This document shows positions 27,201-40,700 of a stretch of 64,000 bases of DNA, piece after piece. The stretch comes from Aspidiotus rigidus (lineage: Eukaryota; Arthropoda; Insecta; Hemiptera; Diaspididae). Below the pieces are notes generated by a model. That model was not told where the DNA came from. It did not search any database and saw nothing but the letters and a program-made list of their open reading frames with translations. A program made the position numbers and the translations under genes. Location: the NCBI GenBank assembly GCA_035079385.1, contig JAVHKY010000010.1, positions 1,550,001 through 1,614,000 of the forward strand. The letters run 5' to 3'. Position 1 is the first letter of the stretch. The number at the start of each line of letters is the position of its first letter.

Positions 27201-28676
27201 AATCTAGGAGCGTTTCCCACGTTGACCGTTTCTAGTCCCTTGAAAGTACAGTAATCCACTCCCCCACGGCATTTCCACGATGGCCAGTCCGGTCAGAACG
27301 TCATTTTTATGACTAGAGCCACAATAGTGATCATACTAGACTAAAGCTTCCCTCCCTCATTTATAGAAGTATCGCAAAAGTCAAGGTCATAGTGCTCTCC
27401 CTGTGTCCTTTTATTTTGCTATTACAGCAAACTAGGCTTAAGGGGGTGCCACCCGTCAGCAAACCTACAAAAAGACTATGGGATTGTCAATAATATTACT
27501 ACATTTTGTATTCTCACAGTTTGGTTTTCCATTTATTCCTCGTTAGATAACAAATTTCTTCCATCATAACCGATACAAAAGTGATTCCCGCGTAAAAGGT
27601 TTTCGCGATAAAAGAGAAATGTTTTCGGGTACAGTTGTAACGATGGTACATCATTTTTTTCGGGGTGTATTTCGCCAACGCGGGATGATTATGATACGAT
27701 TTAAAAGCGCCATACCACGGTTGAAGAAATAGTGCCGTGTTACGTTATGGGTTTACGATTTTAAGGTGAAACACGGGGCACGTATATTGTGAGTTCTTTC
27801 CAGCGGATACGAGCTTCATTTTGACGAAGAAAATCTAATAATTGTTATCAGCTTCACGAGCCATTAAACCGTCTCAGAGTAACACGTATACGTAGACTAT
27901 ATTATTATATAGTCTACTCCCTCTTCTGAAGTAAATATTTGGTTACGACGCCGCTTCGCGAACGAATTACTACGAGTGTTTGCAAAAGCCCTTTTCTCGG
28001 AGCGAAGTATATTCGCACGACTGTACCTACGCGACCTTATTGTCGAACAATGCTATTGACCGCAAAAGGGTAGGCGAAAACGCTCGAGGTAGGCCGCTGC
28101 TGATTTGAAAGATACGTTTTTTTACCTTGCCAGAAATATTGCGCCATCTAATGGGACAGCCTACACTATGTACGCAATTCTTCTTTTTTCATCGTCCTCG
28201 TTTTGTTCCAGGTTCGGCAGAATCGGATGGCAAGATTGATATACACGACGAAGAAAGGAGAGCCAGAAGACGAGGATCGCAACTGTGAGTATATCTTCGC
28301 GATGTACACCTTTTATTCTTATCGCGTTCAAAAGAAGAAAAACACGTTGACTTTACCCAAGTTTATGTACTCGTAGCTCCGAAGAACAAAGTGACCAAAA
28401 AATTTATACCACGAATAGGTAATAAATCGAATAGGTAATAAATCGTATCAACTCTCGAACGCTTGTCAGAACGCATCCACGAGTAACCGTACTAATTCTA
28501 CGTCTTGTCGTATCGCTCCTGTAAAAAGGCGAGAATCTGCGGTGTCTTCATCGTATTTACAGTATCATGAGCTCGAGTTATCCTTTATCTTTAGTTCGGA
28601 ATATACAGTGTGGTGACTTATAATGGACAGTTTTCAATATCCGATTTTTCAATGTTCTCATCGCGCTGTTAACTCG

Positions 28677-28707
<31 letters not shown>

Positions 28708-31700
28708 GCTTTAGCTCTCTGTTAACGGCAAAATAGATGAAGAGAGCGGAAATAAAATGAAAAACATGAAGAGAAGAAAGTAATCAGCTTACACCATCTT
28801 CCTTGTACAGGAAAAGAGATTACTTGGGTAAACGTCGCGTACACCGTTTATATTGTACCAGAGTAAACGACGTTTTTGATTTCACTCCGCTAATATCGTA
28901 TTTTTCAATAAAGTTATCCTATTGTCGACGGGTGGAAATTGAAGAACCCGTTCGCAGGTTTTTCCGAAAGATAGATCGGATGCTCGTTAGGATTTTACGT
29001 GTACCTATCTCTTTACAAAATTTAGTACATGTTTCTTTTTGTCGTGGTCTGAGACGAGATTTTACTCGAGAAAATACTGGATAAACATAAGGGCTGTGTA
29101 GCTACTGCTTAGGAACTGGGAGATTAGGGAAATAAAAACTGAAAAGAGACTAAGCCAAGAAAACGTAGTAGAAACGTCTCAAATCCCAAAAATGTAGCTT
29201 CGCTATTTGTGTTTTTAGTTCTGTAATGATGCGTTCTTTGCGAAAGCTCGTTGAAACATTTTATTTAAGTCTTTTTTGTTTCCGGACGGATGTACAAATG
29301 GAACTATGTTTTGTATCAACCAACCTACTGTTACCAGTATCTCGTACCGAACAGCTAATATTCTTTGCAAGTCTTCCTGCGTACATTGATTGTAAGATCC
29401 ATATCCCAAACCCTTATCTCAAAATTTTGTATCAAGGCTCTAGTCGGGTATAGGGAGGAAACAGCCTTGGTCGCAAAATGTTTCAAATGTGCTTTGAAAT
29501 ATTGTCTCCCACGAGGAAAATCGAAATCCAAGTAATTGGACCTATTGCTCGCCCATAAGGGGTGCACAGCCATTTTCAGGCCTGAAATCTAAATGGCAGA
29601 ACCTCAGGCAATAATGATCACGGAGCGATGAAACTTGACGACACTCTAGAAGATGTGCATGTGCATCCATGGTATTTTTTTTTATCCATATTTGTCCTAG
29701 TTTCTAGCATTAACAAATTTCAAACTCACAGGAAGGTCTCCTGGGGATATTCACTCATTTGATGCGCCATGGCTTCAAACGTGAAATACTTTAGTAGCAT
29801 AGTCCTCAGTAGGGTGGAACATCCCCCAAAAATCAATATTCGGTGAAATTCTATAATTTTGTGTGCAATGTATGGAATCCCTGCTTTATTTTCTTGAATA
29901 GAAAGAAAACCCCTTTTGAGTAACTAGATATGCAATACTTCATACACCAATTGACTCAGCCCCTTCAATGAGGCAGATATGCAGCGCTTCAAACATTGTA
30001 AGACTTGGAACGTCTTTCTAAGGTATTCTAAATTCCCCTCCTGTTATTTAACTTCAAAGTCTGGGCCTGTGACATCATAATTTGATGACGTCATAGATCT
30101 GGTACATCAACATTATTCAGATCCCTCATACCCCATCAAACAGGTTCCCTGTCACCCCTCGTTTAATGCTGTTGAAGAACCCGTGAGGTTTATTCCATTC
30201 AAATGTAGCGATTGTCGTTCTCTCACCAAAAGCCTACAACAGACGACTGTCCTCTCCTTGTGTTGCCTTGCTTATAGACGCCAATTATTGAGTATTGTCG
30301 CCTTATATCGGGAGCGGATTCATTCCCTTCATGCAAGTGCACAGCTCCCAGCAACACAGTTCGTATCTCGCTGCGACTTGAAGAAAAATGAATATAATGT
30401 CAGGAGGGCGGGTTATTTAGCCCGAACATTGACTATTTATTCCACGCGGTTGATTGCGGTAGCAGTCATAGCTTGCCCCGCTATTGATGAAAAAATTCTA
30501 AAAAGTCGCCCAATAAATAGATTTGTTAGGGAATGTTCCACCTAATCAAGAACTATGGTGCATAAGTATGTTGTATTTGAAAGTATGGCGTATCAAATGA
30601 ATGAATATCCCAGGTGCCACCCCCTGATTTTTTTTTGTTAAATGAGTTTGAAATTTTGTTATTGCTAGAAACTTGATTTTTTTAGAAAAATACGATGGAT
30701 GCGCGTCCACATCTTCTAAAATGTCTCCAAGTTTTATTTTTGACATGCATATAGTGGTAAAACGGTAGATGAACGAAATTGAATAAAATATAAACAAAAT
30801 TAAGGCACCAATTTTCAACTCAAATTCGAAGTTAAGAGGGCTGCATTTTTCCAGTCCTCCCCCCCCCCCAAAAAAAAAAAAAAAAATCTTGTAATATCTG
30901 TCACTGAAAAACGATGAATGAACAAAATTTAGTGCCAAATTTTTCTAATCAAAATCATCACATTGCTTTAAATTCGAAATTCAAAAGTGGGAGGTCCCCC
31001 GAATTTGAAATGTATGCTTCGACATTTGAACTACTCGGAGTTGAAAAAATTCTCTGCGCCGAGTTCATGAATCAGGAGTCTTTTGACAGCAGAAAAATAG
31101 AAAAATGTTGAGTGGTAAGGTCGGAAATAAAAATGCCCATTCCTTATTTATCTTTCTTTCTTTCTTTTTTTTTTTTTTTTCGTTTTTGTCCGCACCCCTA
31201 TGACCAAATGGCCTCCTTATACCTGCAATTATTATTATTATTTATTTATTTATTCTTTTTTGTTTTCATCTTTCATTCTTTGAAATAATTGGTTCGTGGA
31301 AGGGATTGGAGGATTGGATGTGGGACCAGGGTTGGGGTGGCTAATGGTGGACATATTATCATTATTGTTTTGTTTCGTTTTTTCGTTTTATCTTACTTCA
31401 TTTTTAATTTTGTTTGTCTATTTTTTATCTATTATTATGATTATTATTACTTATTTTATTTACTTTTTCTCTCTCTTTAATGAAGCTCTCCTGTCATTGG
31501 CCAATAGGCTGTTGGAGGGCACTCTAATATAAATAATAGAAAAAAAAAAATTATAGGCAATGATCCCCTCTTTCTCCGGTTTTGGAGAGAAGAGAAACAA
31601 TTCAACAACAAGTGCAGGAGTATTCTTTTTTATTTTTCCTTTTATTTGCTTGTCAACTGTTTTCTCTTGTCTCTCAGCCTTTTTGACTGTCGTGCATTCT

Positions 31701-34700
31701 CCAAAACTATTTTCATCTATCTCTTCATTTCCCAATCTTATCCGCGCGAGCAATAATGTTGTCGTGAAATGGATAAATGGAAAAAAAGGTCAAGAACGAA
31801 AGAGAAAGGAAAAATACGCGAATATAGCTGAAGACATTTCCTTCGCGTCCCTCAGAAGATACTTAGTAATATTAAAGTATAGTTCGCCGGAGTTCTGTAA
31901 CCTATAAACGTAGAAAAATCTACACCGAACCTAATTATTCTTATGTAGAAACACTCGGTTAAAAGTTTTCGAGCGTAACGTGAAGTAGGAATCATTTTTC
32001 ACGAAAATTTGTTTCCTCTCGACATTCACTACTCGAGCGTACAATACAGTAGTATACAGATCCGAGAAGCTGATTAATGAACATTCTTTTTCTGTTTAAT
32101 GTGTAATACCTCGAGTGTAATCAGCTAACGAGAAACACTTTTTTTTTTTTTTCCTTTCTTGCAGACCGGATATCAATGCGATAAAAGCCGGGTTACTCGG
32201 AAGCCAAAGATCCGCTCCGTCATCAGTTCCAAGTACAACCCACGTCGATAGCGGCTACTCGGACCCTTTTCGACGGCAACCGTCTTTGTCGGGCGAGGAT
32301 ATTAAAATCGTTATCGACGACGTCGATCAGCTCGATCTGGACCAAATGAGTAAGTTATATTATAACGTAGACGTTTAGCGAAACTATGCTCTCGCTAGCG
32401 TGCACTTAATACGTGTACAGCATTAAAAACGCTATTATTGAAAAACAATTCTTCAGCTGTTACACCAGCAGATGTGGCACCGATACGAAAAGTGACTTTG
32501 TGGAGAGATCCAAACGAAAGAGTAGCGAGAAGTGAGTATTGAAAGTTCCACGTAATCTACTAGATATCGAGAACGAAAGCTTACGATTCGATGTCAACTT
32601 TTACACACTTTTCATAGCACGTGGTTTTGGTATGCGAGTGGTCGGTGGGAAACCAGGACCAGATGGCACTCTTTATACGTATATCGTATGGACGATGCCC
32701 GGTGGCCCGGCAGAGAAACAAGGACTACGAAAGGGCGATAGGGTGAATGAAATGTGTACAATTCTCACGGATACGAAGCACGTATTGCAAATGAAAATTT
32801 TTAACTTGAAATCTCGTTTTTTTTAGATATTATTTTTGAATGGTATGGAACTGAAGAATAAATCTTTCGACGAAGTTACCACAATGATGGACCGATGCTT
32901 AGACAGAATGGAATTGCTGGTAGAAACTCAAGGTTTATCGTAAGTATTTTCAGCAAGACGCGAATTAAAGACTGAGAAAGAAATATAGTTTTTGGATTTA
33001 GTTTTCAGTTTATTTATATCCGTTTATAGTGACTCAGGGAAAGCTGATTTCCTTCTTACCTAACCATAATTATCTTTTCAATCCAATTTTACATACTAGC
33101 CCCTACTTCTTCTTGTGATGAATTTAATTTGTTGAAATATATTTTGCAGAAGAAAGAACAGTGATGCGAGTGATACCTTCCAAAGCCAGTCTCGTAAGAA
33201 AAATCCAGAAATTATTGGTAAGTCTCGTATGATATTATTGAACAGTTTTTTTCCTTCTTTGAGCTCTGTGGAAGTGGCTATGAGAATCCAATTGCGTCCC
33301 GTTTCAATTAGAAAATGTGAGTATACAGACTGTGTTCAAACAATGTGTTCTGATGTGGGCTATAAAATAAGATTTTCTCCTGCCTGATGTCCGAACAACA
33401 AATGAAAATTCAATACCGGTAGTCTAAAATACACTACTAAGCGCACCTTAATATTTTCTTCTTCTCGCGAGATTCCTTTTAGTATAATTCCAAAACTTCT
33501 CTAATGCTGCAGATAGGGAGAGAAGTGAAGCGGGGCCAGGAGATTTTTTCGTCATATTTCCTCTTCTATCCTTACCTTCTATATGATTCCTTGTGGGGTC
33601 CGCTCTCATTAATATCCTTTGACAAACACTGCGAAGAGGAAAATGAAAGCCTGCAAAACGTATGTAACAAGGACCGTAGCATTTTGGCGTTTCATAATAA
33701 ATCCTACTTCCTGGAAGGAGAAAACATCCGCTGTTCGAAGGAGGCGAGGTCAATTGCACATCTCGATTCCAAATCGATCTCATTTATTGCACACATATCC
33801 CGATAAACCAGATCGACCAAATATCTCAGTCAATTTTGAGTAAATGTTGACCAAAAATAGACTGAGCGGGGGCTGTGATGAGTGACTTATAATGGACCAA
33901 CTTTTTCGGTCGATTTACCTCCTCCCTACCATATTTAGACCCCATTTAAAGCAACTTAAACAAAATTTTGAATGAAAAAATTAGTCGATCTGTAGGTGAT
34001 GTAAATACCTAAAATGGTCTAATCCTCAGTCAATGGCCATACTTCCTCTGCAATTGACTATATTTTGACCTTTTTGACCAAAAAAGTAAGTAGTCGATTT
34101 CTAGGGAACATTGACGATATAAAATATTTTCTCATAGTCAATATTTAATCGTTGGCAACAAACCACCATAATTAGAATTCTTCTGACGAAAAAGATTGGT
34201 AGATTTCAGGGCAATGTAGACGATTATAAAATAGTCTGTTGTAGCCTATATTCAAGCGATATTAACGAGGCACTACAAATAGACCACTTTTGACAAAGCA
34301 GAACAATCAAGTTTTGGGCAATAGAGACGCCATAAAACGGTCTGTAGTTAGATGATATTAACAGACCACCAGTTTCGACAGGAAAAACCAGTCCATACCA
34401 AAAGGCTTCCTCAAGTGAGAGAAGAAAAGAATGAAGATAGCAATCTCGTTAGCAGGATTAAGATTGAGAGGATTGCGATTTTGGTCCAAAATTACAATAT
34501 TAATTAGTGTACCTTCAATTATTAATGGACAATGTTCAGAAATTTGTGGAATTTATCATGGATTTATACCAATTAAAATTGAATCATTTAATTTAAATAA
34601 TTTTTTAAAATGAATCTAAATATTATATGTATCTAGTTATTTAATTTTAATTTATAAAATTCGTACATTATTATTTAATTTTAATTTTAAATTCAATCAG

Positions 34701-37700
34701 TATAATTCAACTGATATTATTATTATTATTCTTTATCAATTTATTATTTATAAAATTAATTTTTATCAATTTAATTTATCTTAATTTATTATTTAAATTA
34801 ATTTTTTAATAATTTTTTTATTTGCCATAAATAAACCTAATGATTTTCTAATTATTGACTATAAAATTGAACTAAAAAATGAAAAATACCATTCTGGTTC
34901 GATATGATTACAAGTTTTAAATATTATTTAAAATCATTGAAATTATAATTAATTCTCATTTAAAGAATCGAATATATCAAATAAATTGAATGAGATAAGG
35001 AAAGTTATTTAGTTTCAATTTTTTTGTTGTTTTAAATAATTTTTATAATTATTGAAAATTAAATATTTTTATTGAAGAAATTATTCTGAAAAACAAAATT
35101 AATAATTTTAATTAAATCAACTCAAGAAAATTTAAATACGGTCTTTATTTTTTCAAAATAATATTATAATATTATAAACTTCTTAAATAAAGTTAAAATT
35201 ATTTCAAAAAATAAAATTGATATAAAATTAAATTTAAAAAAAAATTATATTTATTAATTATTCCTGTTGAAATTCCTTAAATTAAATATATAAATCTAAT
35301 ATTTTTATGATTAGTAGAATACGTTCATTTATTGAACAATTTTATTATTAAGAATATTAATTTTTAATTTTTAAATTTTATTTTAAATATCTTTATTCAT
35401 CTGCAAGTTTGCGAGCAATATAACAGTTGATTCATTCCCAAGAAATCGACTGGAAATTTTGGGCAAAATTGAGTGACTGCTGTTTGCATGAGAATAGACC
35501 AAAAAAAAATAGAGTAAAAATAATGGTAGATGTTGAGGAAAAATCCACTCAAAAAGAATCAAGGTATCTCCCAAAATGTCTGCCCAGAAATCAACTAGAA
35601 ATCTTAGTCAAAATTGAGTAATAAATACAATGGGTCGAAATGCGTATTCCGCATAGTGATCAAAAATCAACCAAAAATTATGATCAAAATTCAATAGGAA
35701 TAATATCAGACCAACATTCAACTGAAATGAATTAACAAAATTTGGTCGATTCAACTCAAAAATAATTTTTACTAGAAATCAACCATTTTCTGATGGTACC
35801 ATAATATTTGGTCTTTTTTCAGTCATACGACCAAAAACGAACCAATGTCGACCATATAGTGATGGTCGAAGTCGACTCGAAATCGGCGTCCATTTTAAAG
35901 CTCCCCGCGCAGGCTCGAAAAATTATAGTCTTACTAGCGGTTGGCGGCGCCAGCTGTGTGTTGAGTAGATATCAGTGTTTTGTAAATATTTCGATTTTAA
36001 CATTTTAACGGTAAGAGCTGACTTGACAGGTAAGGGCTGTATTGCAGCAAAAAACGGACTAATTCATCTTTATTTCACCAGTCGCAATGATTAAGGACAT
36101 GGATGGAGCATTACATCAGTTTGTATAGAGGCATGAGACGCACTCAGTCATCTCCTATATGAGAAACCGGATGTAATTTTCCTGGGCGTGGGGGACGAAA
36201 TGAATCCGCCTTCACATGGTGCATCCTAAAATTTTTTTAGGTCATCGACCAGCACATTCCCAGAAAACCAAAGATCGACCGTTCATTGACACAGTAGGGC
36301 AGTCAATTTCAGCTTGGTAGAATAAGTTGGAGAAGACGACTCAAAATCAATTCCAGATCGACGTCGATTTGATCAATTCTAGGTTGACGTCGATTTGAAG
36401 TCGATCAGCAAAAATTATCGAAGAGCTACAAATCGACTTGAATTTGATGCAACCGAGCAGCTGTCGAGTTTAGGTCAATAAAGAATCCAGAGAAGTCAGC
36501 CCAAATTTGACTTAGGTTTGATGTCGATTTGAGGTCGATCCAAGTTGACCAGCGTGCATTACCAGGAAACTCACGCAGCAGAGCTTTTGATTTCAGGTCG
36601 ACGATGAAAAATTCGGAGAACTGAACTTGACTCCAGATTGAAGTAGATTTAAAGTCGATCTGTGTATATCAGGGAACTACAAATCAATTTGAATTCAACG
36701 CAGTAGATTCCAGTTTGATAAAAAATTTGTAGAAGTCATCTCGAAATGGACTCCCGATTGATATGTCAATTTAAGGTCAATTTGAAGTCGTTACCATCAA
36801 CTAAAAATCGACTGTTAAAGGATACAACGGAGCGGTCGATTCTAGGCGAATAGAAAATTTCGTGAAGTTGACTCAAAATCCATCACACATTGCTGTGGAT
36901 TCAAAGTCGATTCCATTTCAATCATAGCGACGCAATTTGACCAAGACTTGGAAGAAAGAAGCCAATTTTCTGTCTATTTGACGTCTTTATCAGTCGACGC
37001 TGAATGTAGGGTGGCCGAAACCCTATTAGTTCAAATTCTTGTCCAGACGGTTACTTCGTTATCTAAAAATTTTAATAAAAAACTTCATGCAAGTGGCATG
37101 ATGTTTTTTATAAAATTTTTTAGAAACCCTCTTAAGTTGTGCACTGATCGGTAGAGGTACTTGAAAAAACAATTTTTAAGCTATCGAGGCCACCGAGAGC
37201 TCTACTATTCGGTCGGAGGGGGAGGGGCAGGTATTGTCGATTAAAAACTTCATTTTTGAATCCTCTTTATCTTTAAAAAACTCACGGGTCCTTCAACGGA
37301 GGCAAACTAGGGGTGGCAGGGAACCAGTTTTATGAGGCACGTGGGATCTGAAAAATGTAGATTGTGACGTATGACGTCCTCAAATTGTGACGTCACAGAC
37401 CTAGACTTTGGAAGAGAACTTGAACCTATGACGTCACAGGCCTCTTCCGCAAGTTTTATATGGTAGGAGGTGGACTTGAAAATTTTCGAACTCCGAGCTT
37501 TTCCAGCTGGCCAGACGGCGGACTTTTTTCCACCCCCCCCCCCCACCTATAAAACAGATTTCCTGTCAAAATGACCAAATAATATTGGCTATTTGGCTTC
37601 TGACCTAGTACAATTAGTTAGGTAACTGATATTGGGTTTCTCACAACTTTAATGAAAGGTAGTTGAATTCGTCAGCGGTTCAGATTTTCTGCACAGTTCG

Positions 37701-40700
37701 TCAACTAGCGGTCGCGATGGCTCTGGGACCTGTATTCAACAGAAGGGGTACTAGGAAGTTTCGACCATCGAATGAAGGACGCTGCGATTGGGCCTCTATC
37801 CTGGTTTAAAGATTTCAACAATTTTTACGAGCGTTTTAGAATTTGCACTTTCAAAATAATCAGTCGTAGTTCACTATCCAAATCGAAAATTTTAGTCGTA
37901 AAACGGATGCCATATCCGCGTCAGTTAATTTCATTAGCGGAAGTGAGTCCACTCCCTCCTTCCCTCGCGAGCTTGCAGCGAACGAGATGAGCCATGAGTC
38001 TTCTTAAAGGCTGGGCGTGGGGGATGAAATGAATCCGCCTTTACATAGTGAAATCTACAATTTTTTCTCAATGACAACTGAGTAGGTCGTTTATATCTCG
38101 GAGCGCAATTGGAAATACTGATGAACTTTCTCAAAGATTCTGAAAACATAATAATCAAAGTGACTAAATAACGGAGTTTATGTTTCTTACCTTGTACATT
38201 TTCTTATTCTGATTTTTAGAACCAAAGGAACCTGTGATATCGCCCACGACGCGAAGACGACTTCCAAAAACGCCGGTAATACCTTTAGGCAATCCTAACG
38301 CTCCCATACGCTTATGTGTAACTGTACTTCCAAGTACTGAATCACTTCGTCTTAATTCTAGCTTGAGATACACATGTCCGAAAGTGCAAATCAAGACGTG
38401 CCGTGCAGAGATAAAGACTCGAGAGGAGGAGAAGCGCAAACCGGTAGAATACAATTAGAGTTATGGTGTAAGGAAAAGAAGTCCGTCTTGGTTGTGTCCA
38501 TCTTGGCAGCCGATAGCCTACCTCTGCGGGAGGACTACTCTTTTGGCGGATGCCAACCACAAGCGTTCGTCAGGCTTCGTTTACTTCCAACCATGTAAGT
38601 TTATCTGAACAACATACTCAGTGATTGAATTCCCAAGTACTCTAAGAAAGAGAAAGTTCACGTCTTGTTAGCTGCGGTTTTCAACCTCTGCGGGAGGGGG
38701 GGGGGGGGTCGCATGTGAACAAGATGAGAAATTACAACACTATCATTGAAATAATTACCTATCAGGATTTATATAAAAGAAGGCTTATAAAAGTTTGCTC
38801 ATGGGGAACGCGACCGTTTTCATCGCACCACGCGGACTAAAAGAATTGAGAAGCGCTAAGGGATTGCACGTCCTCCTCCTGTAAATAATTTACAAACTAC
38901 ACATGCAGCAAAACTTCAAGAAAATGTGCCCCGCTATTTAACGAGACGGTTCTTCTTTCAGAGATAATGATCAGATCGTATTCAGCGAGGTCGCGGAACA
39001 AAATCAGAACCCTATATGGAATACGATGTTGGAGTTACGCGCCGAAAATGGAAATGTATTGGAGAAAGCGTTAGAAGTTACCATTTGGGATCAGAGGCCG
39101 GATGGCGAGCAAACTTTCATCGGTACATTAATTTCAGAGTTTCTACCGTTCCTATAAATCCAATAATTTCAATAAAAATCTAATATTTGAAAAATGGTCC
39201 CGTCCATTAGTTTATTTGTGACCCAATAAAAAAAATTGAAATTTGAGCCCCTAGATTGAATAGGATACTTTTTCTATAATTTTGATGGTATTTTAAGGCG
39301 AATTTTCAAGCTCAGAGGAGGTTCGGACCCTCTGATACCGTTACCCCTTGGTACACCACTGCCATTATGGTTTTGTAGAACTCCCTCGAAACGTCCAATT
39401 ATATTCGACTTTTGAATTAGGAAGGCACTCTGAATTTCCTCTCGACAAATTGCAATGGCTTCATCTCATATTATTGTCTGTATAATTTTTTACGTTTTTT
39501 CTTTCAAAGGTGAGTTAGTTATACCGGAAATTGATCTCACCATCGATACGCCTGTTTGGTATCGTATAGAAAACCCCGCAACACCCGGTATCAAAAGACC
39601 GTATCAGTACTTTCCTGCCTCGCCAACTCTCAGCACGGATGGCACTCCAAGATCCTTATCAGGTTGAGAAAAAGAACTTTATAACTATCAATCAGTTTTT
39701 CTCGGTCGATGTATGAGTATGTAATTGAATTTTTGTACGATTTTCCAGAAGAACGTGATAGTGAAATGGATGGTGGAGATGGCGCTTGCGGATTTCTACA
39801 TCCGGATCACGCTTACTTAGCCGGCTCAAGAAGAGGTAGCAGTCAGTCCGAACAGTTGGACGTCGAGCAGTACCAGCTTAGTCAGACATTTTCAAAATCG
39901 TTGCCGGGCTCGCGGCGCAGCTCCTTCCAATCTACTCAGAATACTGAACGAGGTACGTAGCACTTTTATTTCTGATGGGGGTACATTGCTCGGGGAAACG
40001 TCGTCGTCCGAATGACGTTGATTGAATTTATGGACTTGAACTTAATTTTTGGCTCTAATTCCTGTCGAGGAGGTCCTTCGAAAAATTTCGAGCTCGAGTC
40101 GTGTCGTCGTCAAGAGACTCGAGTCTCTAGCTAAGTAGAAGAATAGAACAGAACAGAAAATCCAGGTCCGGGTTAATCTAATGAGGGACTTGGAAACTAC
40201 CGAAAGGAGAAGTTTGGAAAATGCTCTACTCAAAAGCGGGGGGAGGGGGAGCATATGAGAGACCTATTGGTTGAAAAATAATCGAATAATAAGCCATAAT
40301 TTAAGCGAAGAAGGCTTGGAAAAATCTGCAGAATTCTTAGAACAGCTACACATTTAATATTTTTAGAACTGCCATTGTATTTAATGTTCTTAAGTACTCG
40401 TAATTTTTGACGATTCCGCTCTTTCTGATAACTAATGAATTTTCATCTCGTGTTGTAACTATTTAATATGTGACTGTCTCATCCACTTCTAGATATTCCA
40501 CCGGTGACGTATTCATCGAAAGGCAGACGTCGAAGCTCGTGTACACCGAGACCTGATCCGGATGAAATTTTGAAAAGCTTGAAAGCTGTCAAAGGGGAGT
40601 TGATAGGACGAAGTATGAGCATATGTGGTGGAGATTGGCGGATGAGACGAAGTAAAGTTTTTATTTCTTATGAGTAACCTAGCTGTGCCTCGTGTATTTT

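Noticed and set aside
31285..31907. Open frames rich in Phe/Leu or Lys
   Set aside because: T-rich low complexity; no recognisable protein and no splice support.
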